DNA of 64,000 bases, from positions 167,890-231,889 of the forward strand of contig NZ_VHLG01000011.1 of assembly GCF_006516955.1 (NCBI RefSeq), written 5' to 3'. The notes under the pieces are model-generated. The model was not told the origin of the DNA and did no database searches. It worked only from the letters and a program-made list of their open reading frames with translations. This DNA comes from Martelella alba. Its GTDB lineage: Bacteria; Pseudomonadota; Alphaproteobacteria; Rhizobiales; Rhizobiaceae. Position 1 is the first letter of the stretch. Each line of letters opens with the position of its first letter. Shown piece after piece: positions 56,466 to 64,000 of this stretch. A program made the translations under genes and the position numbers.

Positions 56466-57536
56466 TCAGTTCTTGATCTGATCAAGCGTATAATAGTGGC
56501 TCTGATCGACCAGAACCTGCTGCCAGTTTGAGGCATCAACAGAGACCGGCGCAAGCAGGTAGGAAGGCACAACCTTTACGCCATTGTCATAGGTGGTCGT
56601 GTCATTGATCTCAGGCTCACCACCCTCAAGCAACGCCTGAACCATCCCAACGGTCACCTTCGCCAGTTCGCGCGTATCCTTGAAGACCGTTGAATACTGG
56701 TCGCCGGCAATGATCGCCTTGATTGAGGGCAATTCCGCATCCTGACCAGTGATGATCGGCATCTTTTGGTCGCCGGAGCCATAGCCGAAGCCCTTCAGCG
56801 AGGAAATGATGCCAATTGACAGTCCGTCATAAGGCGACAGAACGCCGTTGATCGTCTTGTCGGTGTAGTTGGCAGACAGCAGGTTATCCATACGCGCCTG
56901 TGCCACAGAGCCATCCCAGCGCAGGGTACCGACCTGGTTCATGCCCATCTGACCCGAGACGATATCGACCTTGCCGGAATCAATCAGCGGCTGGAGGATC
57001 GACATGGCGCCATCGTAGAAGAAATAGGCGTTGTTGTCGTCCGGCGAACCACCGAAGAGTTCGACATTCCAGGTCTCGGCATCAGGGAAGCGTTCCTTCA
57101 GGCCATCAACGAGGCTGGTTGCCTGCAGCACACCAACCTTGAAATTATCAAAAGTTGCGTAGTAATCGACATTCGGGCTGTTGCGGATCAGGCGGTCATA
57201 GGCAACCACGGGAATGCCGGCCGCAGCAGCATTTTCCAGAGCATTGGAAAGGGTCGTGCCGTCAATCGAGGCAACAACCAGAGCGTTCACACCCTTGGTG
57301 ATCATATTTTCAATCTGGGCGAGCTGATTGGGGATATTGTCTTCCGCATATTGCAGATCGGTATTGAAGCCCGCGTCCTGAAACTGCTTCACCATGGATT
57401 CCCCATCAGAAATCCAGCGCGAGGAAGATTTTGTCGGCATGGCAATGCCAACGGTTTCGCCGGCAGCAAAAACGGGTACGGCAAAGGATGCCGCAGCGAC
57501 AGCCGCCACGGCCAGCGCCGAAATCATTCTTCTCAT
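56466..57536 (-). CDS. chvE: ChvE-type multiple sugar-binding protein
   Basis: The 356-residue periplasmic protein has a signal peptide (about 1-24) and a family 4 sugar-binding fold. Segments [74 protein letters not shown] and [18 protein letters not shown] agree with what I know of Agrobacterium ChvE. ChvE binds several aldoses for import via GguAB and in Agrobacterium also signals with VirA. Here it is separated from mmsAB by the paralogue and a 503-base gap, so it probably has its own promoter. Virulence signalling is not implied. Confidence 0.88.
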   Translation of the reverse strand: MRRMISALAVAAVAAASFAVPVFAAGETVGIAMPTKSSSRWISDGESMVKQFQDAGFNTDLQYAEDNIPNQLAQIENMITKGVNALVVASIDGTTLSNALENAAAAGIPVVAYDRLIRNSPNVDYYATFDNFKVGVLQATSLVDGLKERFPDAETWNVELFGGSPDDNNAYFFYDGAMSILQPLIDSGKVDIVSGQMGMNQVGTLRWDGSVAQARMDNLLSANYTDKTINGVLSPYDGLSIGIISSLKGFGYGSGDQKMPIITGQDAELPSIKAIIAGDQYSTVFKDTRELAKVTVGMVQALLEGGEPEINDTTTYDNGVKVVPSYLLAPVSVDASNWQQVLVDQSHYYTLDQIKN

Positions 57537-57723
57537 ATCTCTCTCCCATGAGTCGCAACAAGTGCTGTTCAGACCTGCACCCGACAGAAATGCGCCTCAC
57601 ACCACAAAGATCAGGTGAAAGATCGCAGCTCACCAAAGCCTCCGGAACCGCGAATTCCCGATGCAGGACAGTGGCGAAACTGTGTCGAAATCAGGTTCAA
57701 GTCAAACGGATTAAACCGATATT

Positions 57724-57745
57724 GATATAGCAGTTTCGCTATATC
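57724..57745. promoter_or_regulatory. inverted repeat upstream of chvE
   Basis: A perfect 8-bp inverted repeat (GATATAGC and GCTATATC, six-base spacer) lies about 190 bases upstream of chvE, next to the shorter repeat CGG-6-CCG-like element at 57708-57719. It may be an operator for chvE expression. The remainder of 57537-57985 has no gene I can support. Confidence 0.35.
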
Positions 57746-57985
57746 CTTTATAAATCAAGCGTTCATATCGCCTAAAGCTTGCAACATTAGACGAACGGTC
57801 AAGAGAACAGAAACACGTCAGGGGCGTTACCTGAGAAAGACACGGACAAACTGCCAGACAAGCTTTTGCGTTGTTCGATGAACAGGCTTTTTGCGCCGAG
57901 CAGCATTTTCGCGGTTGAAGCCCGACCCAAGCTGAGATAAAGAGCACGAACAGTCCGGCTGGGTACGATCCCGCAAGCCGGACAG

Positions 57986-58062
57986 GCGCCCGTAGCTCAG
58001 CTGGATAGAGTGTTGGATTCCGATTCCAAAGGTCACAGGTTCGAATCCTGTCGGGCGCGCCA
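57986..58062 (+). tRNA. tRNA-Arg (anticodon CCG)
   Basis: This 77-base cloverleaf has acceptor arms GCGCCCG and CGGGCGC, a D-arm with AGCTCAGCTGGATAGAG, an anticodon stem TTGGA/TCCAA around loop TTCCGAT (anticodon CCG), a T-arm with GGTTCGAATCC and an encoded CCA end. It is intact. Its 3' end borders the phage-derived element, making it the likely integration site. Confidence 0.96.
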
Positions 58063-58099
58063 ATAAAATCAATAACTTAGCTGAAAAACTCCAAAACTT

Positions 58100-58326
58100 C
58101 ATGTTGCATGTTGTTGCGCACTGTTGCCGTTGATTTTCAAGGGTTTTCAGTGACTGTCGGCAAATAGACGCAACATGGATGCAACATGAAATAGCTCATT
58201 TGTACATGTTTCGTTCTCGTTAGCGGTCAGCATAGCCAGCAAAATTGTTGGCTACTTCATTTAGCCACCTGCGGCCCGTGAATGTTCCAATAGCCAGTGA
58301 ATAAATCCATGTTGCGTCATGTTGCA
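58100..58326. repeat. CATGTTGC / GCAACATG repeats at the element end
   Basis: The octamer CATGTTGC or its complement occurs several times in the non-coding 290 bases between the tRNA and the first element gene. Direct-orientation copies lie near 58100, 58308 and 58318, and two inverted copies lie at 58170-58188, spaced 11 bases apart. Related TGTTGC cores lie near 58112 and 58122. Clustered short repeats in both orientations beside an attachment site could be integrase arm-type or excisionase sites. Confidence 0.5.
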
Positions 58327-58352
58327 TCCTGCCACCCGAGACCAGCATCCGC

Positions 58353-59378
58353 TCAACTCGGTACGAGGCTGTCAAACCCTGAGATGGTGATAGAGCGCTC
58401 ATTCGCCTTGGGATCGGACAAATATTCGGTCTTCTCTACCTGCTCTTGCTCCCATTTCCGCACCTCGTAATCCGCCTTGATACAGCGCTCGGAGCAGAAG
58501 CAGGAGTTCGTCTTCACCGGCGTGAAGGTGGTCCCGCAATGGCGGCAGGTGCGGCGCTCATGCGCCAGCGATTCGACAAGTTTCCGGTTCGAAGCCGTTC
58601 CCGCGCAAGACGCAGAGCAAAAGCGGCTTTGAAGCTTGCCCGGCTTGAACGACGTGCCGCACTCCTCGCAATTCATCAGCGCCGGGCGGAATTTGAAGCC
58701 TGCCGCCTTTCGCAGCTGGATTGACCGTTGCGCCGCGCATGCCGACGAACAGCATGTCGCGTCCTTATGGCCGGGCTTGAACACCTTGTCGCAGACAATG
58801 CAGGCTCTCGGTTCCTGCATGTCGCGCCAAATCAGCTTATAGGCATTCTGCATGATGTTCGACGTGCCGTCATGGGCGCGATTGCGCCGGTCGCAGGCGG
58901 CAAGAGCCATGCGCGCGCAATCGGCACAGCAGAAACGTTGCGCCACGGTGCGCTCGTCAGGATCGATTGGCCCATGGCACCAACCGCAGCGGTCGGGCGA
59001 TTGCGTGAAGAAGCGCTGCCCCTCTTCCCATGAAGGCCGGGCATACCCCAGCCGCTTGAGGCCTTCCTCGACAAGAAGCGTTGCCTCACGGTCGGATGCT
59101 TCCCAACCATGCCCCTGCATGCAGAACGCCTGCCGAAGCGCCGTCCGGCACGGTGCCTCATATTCAAACTTCGACAGCCGCCATCCCGACAAGGCGGTCA
59201 CCAGATACTCAACAATGGCTTTGCGCTGTTTCATATCGGTAAGACGCGGCGGAACGGCCTTGCGCTTGATCAGGCTCTTGCGACCACCGCGCACAATCCC
59301 GTGCCGGTAGGCCTTCCATTGGGTATCAATCCCAGCGCCGAGGATTGTCATGCTGATACTGAGCCGTCTTTTTCCCAT
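58353..59378 (-). CDS. phage-element protein with four zinc-ribbon-like motifs
   Basis: This 341-residue protein is not assignable to a known function. The N-terminal ~130 residues are basic with no recognised domain. From about residue 130 on, four CxxC...CxxxC units follow: CGWC...CCADC, CIVC...CCSSAC, CEEC...FCSASC and CRHC...FCSERC, each like a treble-clef or zinc-ribbon DNA-binding module. It is the last gene before the attachment end, 14 bases after the terminase stop. ATG 59378 has a GAGAGGGG site; the longer frame to 59582 is inside terL. It may be a nucleic-acid-binding accessory or packaging-related protein. Confidence 0.65.
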   Translation of the reverse strand: MGKRRLSISMTILGAGIDTQWKAYRHGIVRGGRKSLIKRKAVPPRLTDMKQRKAIVEYLVTALSGWRLSKFEYEAPCRTALRQAFCMQGHGWEASDREATLLVEEGLKRLGYARPSWEEGQRFFTQSPDRCGWCHGPIDPDERTVAQRFCCADCARMALAACDRRNRAHDGTSNIMQNAYKLIWRDMQEPRACIVCDKVFKPGHKDATCCSSACAAQRSIQLRKAAGFKFRPALMNCEECGTSFKPGKLQSRFCSASCAGTASNRKLVESLAHERRTCRHCGTTFTPVKTNSCFCSERCIKADYEVRKWEQEQVEKTEYLSDPKANERSITISGFDSLVPS

Positions 59379-59392
59379 GGTGCGAACCCCTC

Positions 59393-61018
59393 TCAAAAAT
59401 ATGCCATCTCTTCGGACCAGTCCTCGCTGTCGTAGACCGTGAGGCTGCTTTCCCCGGCCGCAGCCCGGCCAATCGCCATGGCGGCGGCAACTGCGCCGTC
59501 GATGCGGTCTTTGCTCTTGCTCTTGTGGAAAGCCTTGTTGCCCGCTGCGTCGGTGTGAACGGCGATGTTCTCGAAGTTCCATCTGAGGATCGGGTGACCG
59601 CCATGGATGAAGCGGCGGCCGAGGATGGCGCGTTCAAGTTCCTTGATCGCCGGTGCCATCGTCACCCAGCCCTGACGCATCTCGACGGCCGGGAAGCCGT
59701 CCTCCTGAAGGTTGTTCAGCATGTTGCGCGCCATATGCGGGTCAAAGGCGATCTCGCGGACATCAAAGCGGGCGCAGAGTTCGCGAATGTGATCCTCGAC
59801 AACCCGGTAATCGATCACCTCGCCCGGCGTCGGGATGATATGGCCGTCATCGGCCCATTCGGGATAGGGAACACCGTCCCGGTCGGCGCGGCCGCGCAGA
59901 TTGTCTTCGGGGCAGAAGAACCACGGAAAGACGATATAGCCGTCATCCTTGCGCCATGCCGCGACCACGGCCGTCAGGTCATTGACGGCAGAAAGATCGA
60001 CGCCGATCCAGCACGGTTGATCTTCCATCTCGTCGGGATCAACGGGGAAATCTCCCTGATCATAGATCAGCATGTCAACGAAAGGATCGGCCGAGTGATC
60101 CAGCCAGACGTTCAGGTGAAGCTGGCGGAAGGCCTCACGCTCCCCCGGCCGTTCGCGCGCCTCACGGGCAAGCTGGCGCAGGCCCTCAATATCGGGAAAG
60201 CCATCGGCAAGGCCGGGATTGGCGCGGTACCAGACCGCCTCGTCGCGCCAGTCGGCATCGCGCGGTGTTTCGAACAGGATCGGCAATGTGCCGGGATCAT
60301 CGATCTCGCCGCGCGCTACCTTGCGGGCATAGTCGTAGAAATCCGAGGCGACATTCTCACCACCGCGCCCGGCCGTCGAGATCACCATGAGCAACGAGCC
60401 GGATACCTTTGTCAGGCCGGTGCGCACCACGTCCCAGAGTTCGCGCTTCTTCCAGGCATGAAGCTCATCCACCAGCGCAAAGACTGGCGTGCGGCCGTGT
60501 TGCGTTCCGGCATCGGCCGAGATCGCTTCAAGGAAGGAACCGCTTCTAGGTGCTGTCAGCCGGTTCTTGCTGTCGGTGAGCTTCAGGCGGCTTTCGGCCT
60601 TCGGGATCGCCCGGACAATGCCGATTGCCTCGTCATAGGCAATGCGGGCCTGTTTTCGGTCGGACGCGGCAAAGATTGCCTCGCCGCCGGGAATGGCTTC
60701 GGGGCCGATGGTGTGCAGCAGGCCGAGCGCCGCGCCGAGCGAGGTCTTGCGATTGCCGCGCGGCAGCAGCATCGCGACATTGCGGACGACACGGCGGCCA
60801 TTCTCGTCACAGGGGCCATAGATGCGGCGAACAATCCGTTCCTGCCATTGGGTAAGATCGAAGGCGCGCCCCGGAAGGCGTGACTTCGGGTGTCTGAGCA
60901 TCCGCAGGAAAGTGACGGCGCGCTCACCATAGCCGAAGGGATCGGGGATCTCGGAACCGTCATAGATCCAGTGCGGGTAGCTGTCAGAAGCTGAAGAGAC
61001 CGAACTGGTCATTCTCAT
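59393..61018 (-). CDS. phage terminase large subunit
   Basis: The 541-residue packaging motor has an ATPase domain with Walker A-like LLPRGNRKTS (about 88-97), Walker B FALVDELHAW and motif III VISTAGRGGE. It also has a C-terminal RNase H-like nuclease with acidic residues in IGVDLSAVNDLTAVV, IAFDPHMARNML and KSKDRIDGAVAAAMA. It cuts and pumps DNA into the procapsid. It appears complete, and it overlaps the TerS gene by 35 bases (an ATG at 61012 reduces this). It lies downstream of TerS near the element end. Confidence 0.92.
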   Translation of the reverse strand: MRMTSSVSSASDSYPHWIYDGSEIPDPFGYGERAVTFLRMLRHPKSRLPGRAFDLTQWQERIVRRIYGPCDENGRRVVRNVAMLLPRGNRKTSLGAALGLLHTIGPEAIPGGEAIFAASDRKQARIAYDEAIGIVRAIPKAESRLKLTDSKNRLTAPRSGSFLEAISADAGTQHGRTPVFALVDELHAWKKRELWDVVRTGLTKVSGSLLMVISTAGRGGENVASDFYDYARKVARGEIDDPGTLPILFETPRDADWRDEAVWYRANPGLADGFPDIEGLRQLAREARERPGEREAFRQLHLNVWLDHSADPFVDMLIYDQGDFPVDPDEMEDQPCWIGVDLSAVNDLTAVVAAWRKDDGYIVFPWFFCPEDNLRGRADRDGVPYPEWADDGHIIPTPGEVIDYRVVEDHIRELCARFDVREIAFDPHMARNMLNNLQEDGFPAVEMRQGWVTMAPAIKELERAILGRRFIHGGHPILRWNFENIAVHTDAAGNKAFHKSKSKDRIDGAVAAAMAIGRAAAGESSLTVYDSEDWSEEMAYF

Positions 61019-61403
61019 CGTCCTTTTCCTGTTTCATGCCCGTGCGGGCGCGTGAGGCCGGTGTCAGGCCGAGTTCGGCCGAAAGCCGGACAATCACCGC
61101 CTGAGACTTGCCGAGCAGGCTACAGGCCGGGTTTTGCTTCAGGCTTCCGTCAGCACCGCGCACCACCGCGCCGAACTCATCAATTGCGGTCTGCGCCTGT
61201 CTTTCGTTCCACTTGGCGCGAATGAAGGTTTCGACCGTGCCGAGCATGGCCTCGTTGAGGATTTCCCGTTCGATCAGGTCCGACACAACGGTTTGCCACT
61301 CCGCGGCCATGGCTTCCGGCAGACTGGCGGGCATGACCGGCATGTCGGTGAGCGCATTGTCGAGTTCGCGGGGTTCAGCCTTCGGGCCGCGTGTCGTGCC
61401 CAT
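60984..61403 (-). CDS. phage terminase small subunit (P27 family)
   Basis: The 139-residue protein fits the P27-family small terminase. It has MPASLPEAMAAEWQTVVSDL, ILNEAMLGTVETFIRAKWNE and a C-terminal SPAC-like NPACSLLGKSQAVIVRLSAELGLTP segment. It recognises the packaging site on DNA and loads TerL. It sits three bases after the head-tail connector stop, placing packaging genes after the head genes. Confidence 0.85.
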   Translation of the reverse strand: MGTTRGPKAEPRELDNALTDMPVMPASLPEAMAAEWQTVVSDLIEREILNEAMLGTVETFIRAKWNERQAQTAIDEFGAVVRGADGSLKQNPACSLLGKSQAVIVRLSAELGLTPASRARTGMKQEKDDENDQFGLFSF

Positions 61404-61406
61404 GGG

Positions 61407-61715
61407 TCAGAAACTCCAGTTGCGGAATTCGTTGACGATCTCGCGGACACCGAAGGGGACATAGCGCGGGGTCTCACCGATCACGGTTGCCTCACGGTTC
61501 GCATACCAATGCGCCACCAGCATCAGAGCCGCCTGTTCCAGCGCGGGCGGCACATCGTCCTGCCCCTCGCCGCCATAGGTCACGTCAATGGCAAAGCCGA
61601 GCAGCCTTTCGAGGAGGTTCTGCGCAGCGGCGATCTGACCTGTCAGCAGGGCGTCATCATCATCGAATTCGACGGCGATATGGGCTTTCACCTGTTCAAG
61701 CGTCACAAGGGTCAT
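61407..61715 (-). CDS. phage head-tail connector (gp6-like)
   Basis: The 102-residue protein resembles HK97 gp6-type connectors. It has VTLEQVKAHIAVEFDDDDALL at the start, an alpha-helical core (IAAAQNLLERLLGF), a PPALEQAALMLVAHWYANRE segment, and VPFGVREIVNEFRNW at the end. These proteins form the ring below the portal that receives the tail. Its start overlaps the preceding gene by four bases. Confidence 0.78.
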   Translation of the reverse strand: MTLVTLEQVKAHIAVEFDDDDALLTGQIAAAQNLLERLLGFAIDVTYGGEGQDDVPPALEQAALMLVAHWYANREATVIGETPRYVPFGVREIVNEFRNWSF

Positions 61716-62122
61716 GGGCGGGGTTCCTCGTCGGGATCGGCGACAACATTGGAGGCGAGCGCCAGAAGGAAGCGCATACGCTCACCTATCCCGTTGTCAT
61801 TGGGAACACGGGCAACGGCCGTCACGCGGGCATTGAAGTAGCGAAGCGCCCGGCCGTTCTGACGCGGCAGGGAAATGCGAAAGTGAAGGATCCTGTTTGA
61901 TCGAAGCGCTTCCCGCAAAAGCCCATGACCTTCCATGTCATCGGGCTGAAGCACTGCCGTCAGCCCGAACACGCCATCGGCAAAGCCGACCGCATCCAGT
62001 TCGCAGACCTGTTGCCATGTATCGGCAGCAAAGTCGGTGATCCGGCTGTCACGGCGTCTTTCGATGGCGCGGCGCTTGCCCCCCATGGCCAGCGTGGTGT
62101 TCATCGCCCGCAAAAGGTTCAT
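61712..62122 (-). CDS. unrecognised phage-type protein (possible head-closure protein)
   Basis: The 136-residue protein has no motif I can assign. It includes DTWQQVCELDAVGFADGVFG and a beta-rich C-terminal part ending GIGERMRFLLALASN and an acidic tail. Its place just before the head-tail connector gene suggests a head-completion or neck function. A tail-tube-like role cannot be excluded from sequence alone. It overlaps both neighbours by four bases. Confidence 0.55.
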   Translation of the reverse strand: MNLLRAMNTTLAMGGKRRAIERRRDSRITDFAADTWQQVCELDAVGFADGVFGLTAVLQPDDMEGHGLLREALRSNRILHFRISLPRQNGRALRYFNARVTAVARVPNDNGIGERMRFLLALASNVVADPDEEPRP

Positions 62123-62484
62123 CGGGCAAAGCTCCCTTTATGCTTTGCCCGCTCCTCAGCCTGCTTGGCACTGTTGTGGCAGTGACGGCAGAGCGGTTGC
62201 CAGTTGGCCCGGTCCCAGAACAGATCATCATTGCCCCGGTGCGGGCGGATATGATCGACCACCACGGCAGGCGCGCCGCAGCGGCGGCATTGCGGATGTT
62301 CTGAGAGGTAGGCCTTGCTCTCGCGCTGCCATTCCGCGTTATAGCCGCGCTTGCTGGCAGACGGCCGCTTGGCATCGAAGCGGGCCTTGCGGTCGCGGTT
62401 CATCGCGGCGACATAGCGGCACTGTTCCCCGCTGAAGTGGGTTTGTCCGCAATAGCCGCAGACGCGCGGTCCTTTCTTCGGCAT
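62119..62484 (-). CDS. phage HNH endonuclease
   Basis: The 121-residue nuclease has a Cys pair CGYCGQTHFSGEQC near the N-terminus and an HNH core: CRRCGAPAVVVDHIRPHRGN (about 73-92), NWQPLCRHCHNSAKQ with metal-binding cysteines and histidines. HNH proteins beside terminase genes in many phages are needed for cos-site cleavage and packaging. ATG 62484 is preferred to the frame start at 62529 because MPKK gives a compact domain start. Confidence 0.85.
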   Translation of the reverse strand: MPKKGPRVCGYCGQTHFSGEQCRYVAAMNRDRKARFDAKRPSASKRGYNAEWQRESKAYLSEHPQCRRCGAPAVVVDHIRPHRGNDDLFWDRANWQPLCRHCHNSAKQAEERAKHKGSFAR

Positions 62485-62629
62485 GGTCAATCTCCGCAAA
62501 GCCGGTTGAAGAAGACGCGACCGTGTCACCTTGAACCCTGCAAGGCCGCCAAAGCCGCAAAGCGGTCGGGGGAAGGCAGGTGACTTTCCGGTGTTCGGCG
62601 GGTCGCAGCGCCGTCAAACAATCCCCCGA

Positions 62630-63010
62630 TCAGCTAACCGGGCGCTCGCAAGCGTTGCCGGTGATCAGAACGGCCGAGACCGCAATCGACGTGCCGCCAG
62701 TCTTGGCAAGGGCAAGCCGCAGGTAACGGCCGTTGCCGCGATAGCCGACCTTGACGGTGATCGCTTCAGCCAGGCTTGCCGGGAAGCTGCCCTCCATGTC
62801 GGTGGCAGCAACGTCCGTGAATGCCGCGCCGTCGTCGCTCTCCTGAAGGCTGACAGCAAAGTCGCCATCCGCTTCAATCGCCCCGGTCGTTACTGCGATT
62901 GCAGCACTGCCGAAGCCGAGAAGATCCAGCACCGGGCCGACCGCCGCCGCAGTGAAGACGGCAGGGGCCAATGCCTGCAGGACGCCGATATTGTTCTTGA
63001 GATCACGCAT
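62630..63010 (-). CDS. phage structural-type protein of unknown function
   Basis: The 126-residue protein is not recognised. It is Ala/Val-rich and beta-like, with a DFAVSLQESDDGAAFTDV segment and YRGNGRYLRLALAKTGG. Its position directly after the capsid gene is typical of a decoration or head-associated protein. It starts 28 bases after the capsid stop; a 100-base gap separates it from the HNH frame. Confidence 0.65.
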   Translation of the reverse strand: MRDLKNNIGVLQALAPAVFTAAAVGPVLDLLGFGSAAIAVTTGAIEADGDFAVSLQESDDGAAFTDVAATDMEGSFPASLAEAITVKVGYRGNGRYLRLALAKTGGTSIAVSAVLITGNACERPVS

Positions 63011-63038
63011 GTTCGTTGTTCCTTTCCGTCTTCGGCGC

Positions 63039-64000
63039 TTACTTCGCGGCCATCTTCAGTTTCTTGAAGCGCGCCGGCTGAAGCACACGGCCACCGACAC
63101 GGCGGGTCGCGTGAATGCGGGTCAGGCCCGTGGTGGCGAGCAGATAGGGATTGACCAGAACCGAAAGGCCGATCCGGTCGACAATGCGATAGGCCGAGAA
63201 GTCGCCATAGATGACCGGGCAGGCATCCTCTTCCATGTCCGGCATATCGACCATTTCGACCACCGGACGGCCGAGCAGCGTTTCCGGCTGGCCTGCCTGA
63301 AGCGAGGGCTGCCAGATGTAATCGCCCTGTGCGTTCTGAATGCTGCGCAGCCAGCCAAGCGTCGTGCCGTTCATCGCCCATGTGCCGCGATTGCGGTAGG
63401 TCGCTGGCAGCGAATAGAGAAGCGCAATCAGTGCGTCCCCGCTGATCCGGTCAATGGCACCATTGGCAATGGTCTTGATATCGGCGTTGGCCATGAAGCC
63501 TTCGGGCTGAAGCACACCATTGCCGTTGACGAAGGCCGCACCTTCCTTGACGCCAAAATCTTCTGACAGCGCCAGATTGACCTCGCGCTCTACCTGCCCG
63601 GCACTGTCTGCCAGCAACTGGTTCGAGATATCGACATAGGTCTTGAGTTCCTTGACCGGGATTTCCGCCTGACCGAAGCCGGGTTCCGATTCCGTCTGTT
63701 CCTGCGTCTCACCGCCCCATGTGGCATTGGTGATGCCGGTGCGCTTCGGATAGATCACCGAAGGCGCGCCGGTCGAAGACACGGTTGCGATGGAACGGAC
63801 CGGCGAGAACTCATGAAGCTCGCGAATGAACTCGCCCGCCATCTCTGCCGGTGCCAGATAGCCACCGCCCGGATCAGACGAGACCGTCAGGGCTTTCCGC
63901 TCATCCGAAGGCAGGGCATCGCCACGGGAGAGATAGGCGGCAAAGGCCTTGCGCTCTTCGGTGATCTGATCGCCGCCAAAGCCCGCGCCGCCGTCCGGCC
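63039..64000 (-). CDS. HK97-family phage major capsid protein, 5' partial
   Basis: The visible C-terminal part (320 codons) is an HK97-fold major capsid protein. The frame stays open to the right edge, so the ATG at 63842 is internal. Upstream of it the translation reads ALTVSSDPGGGYLAPAEM, the conserved start of the mature capsid after the scaffold is cleaved. Other family segments are SPVRSIATVSSTG, FVNGNGVLQPEGF, LLYSLPATYRNRGTWAMN, TLLGRPVVEMVDMPD and the C-terminal RRVGGRVLQPARFKKLKM. Protease and portal genes are expected just outside the window. Confidence 0.92.
   Translation of the reverse strand, partial: PDGGAGFGGDQITEERKAFAAYLSRGDALPSDERKALTVSSDPGGGYLAPAEMAGEFIRELHEFSPVRSIATVSSTGAPSVIYPKRTGITNATWGGETQEQTESEPGFGQAEIPVKELKTYVDISNQLLADSAGQVEREVNLALSEDFGVKEGAAFVNGNGVLQPEGFMANADIKTIANGAIDRISGDALIALLYSLPATYRNRGTWAMNGTTLGWLRSIQNAQGDYIWQPSLQAGQPETLLGRPVVEMVDMPDMEEDACPVIYGDFSAYRIVDRIGLSVLVNPYLLATTGLTRIHATRRVGGRVLQPARFKKLKMAAK

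Larger units (their letters stand above)
58063..64000. mobile_element. phage-derived integrated element adjoining tRNA-Arg (partial)
   Basis: From the tRNA 3' end to the right edge, all recognisable genes are phage-type and on the minus strand. In transcription order they are major capsid protein, small unknown protein, HNH nuclease, unknown protein, head-tail connector, TerS, TerL and zinc-ribbon protein. No tail, lysis or integrase gene is visible, but the element continues past the window. The terminase-last order next to the attachment side resembles capsid-forming phage satellites. A conventional or decayed prophage remains possible. Confidence 0.75.

Noticed and set aside
56466..57536. 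Virulence-sensing function for the ChvE-like protein
   Set aside because: No virA, virG or T-DNA genes are in the window; sugar uptake alone explains the gene.
57827..58102. Minus-strand 91-codon frame across tRNA-Arg
   Set aside because: The translation contains the well-known artefact RPTGFEPVTFGIGIQHSI, which comes from reading the antisense strand of a tRNA.
59525..60883. 452-codon plus-strand frame in the phage region
   Set aside because: It is antisense to the terminase large subunit, whose motifs are clear.

Overview
The window is GC-rich, densely coded chromosomal DNA from an alphaproteobacterium, most likely of the Hyphomicrobiales (Rhizobiales). Three things point there. It has a ChvE-GguA-GguB type multiple-sugar ABC transporter, a soluble-looking FtsK paralogue, and four copies of a rhizobial-style intergenic mosaic repeat. 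I cannot name the genus. Both ends are cut: the left edge truncates a 4Fe-4S membrane protein and the right edge truncates a phage major capsid protein.

Region 1 (3-2669): the end of a polyferredoxin-like membrane protein, an orphan solute-binding protein and a DsbA-like thioredoxin. Region 2 (2690-18620): a catabolic island. On the minus strand it holds an aldehyde dehydrogenase, class III aminotransferase, 8-oxoguanine-deaminase-like amidohydrolase, dihydroxyphthalate-decarboxylase-like protein, an archaeosine-synthase-like (DUF5591) protein and an FAD monooxygenase. A tightly overlapping operon follows: HpaB-type monooxygenase, amidase, PuuE-like deacetylase, amidohydrolase, flavin reductase, AraC regulator. 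A divergent zinc alcohol dehydrogenase closes the island. The enzyme set suggests oxygenation, ring opening and deamination of a nitrogen heterocycle, possibly a modified purine or deazapurine. No transporter is encoded in it.

Region 3 (18937-21573): kduI, a kduD-like dehydrogenase and a hydratase, for uronate use. Region 4 (21888-28691): an RND efflux pump (membrane-fusion protein plus AcrB-like pump), divergent from its probable two-component regulators. Region 5 (28924-33028): a Cache-type histidine kinase overlapping a response regulator with an EAL domain. Region 6 (33242-36389): the FtsK paralogue, then two tandem mosaic repeats, each bracketed by terminator hairpins. Region 7 (36400-44148): a TetR regulator, a PQQ-dependent membrane dehydrogenase, a NitT/TauT-type ABC transporter, a DUF4186 protein and an orphan UgpC-like ATPase. 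Region 8 (44638-51884): a GntR-controlled sugar-acid locus (RraA-like protein, TctCBA transporter, SDR, fucose-isomerase-like protein). Region 9 (52083-57536): the multiple-monosaccharide transporter with two ChvE paralogues.

Region 10 (57986-64000): tRNA-Arg(CCG) followed by an integrated phage-derived element. Its visible genes are all on the minus strand and run capsid, small unknown protein, HNH, unknown, head-tail connector, TerS, TerL, zinc-ribbon protein, ending at the tRNA. No recognised tail gene lies between the head genes and the element end, and the terminase genes come last. That order resembles capsid-forming phage satellites more than a standard siphophage, and it is the most notable system in the window.
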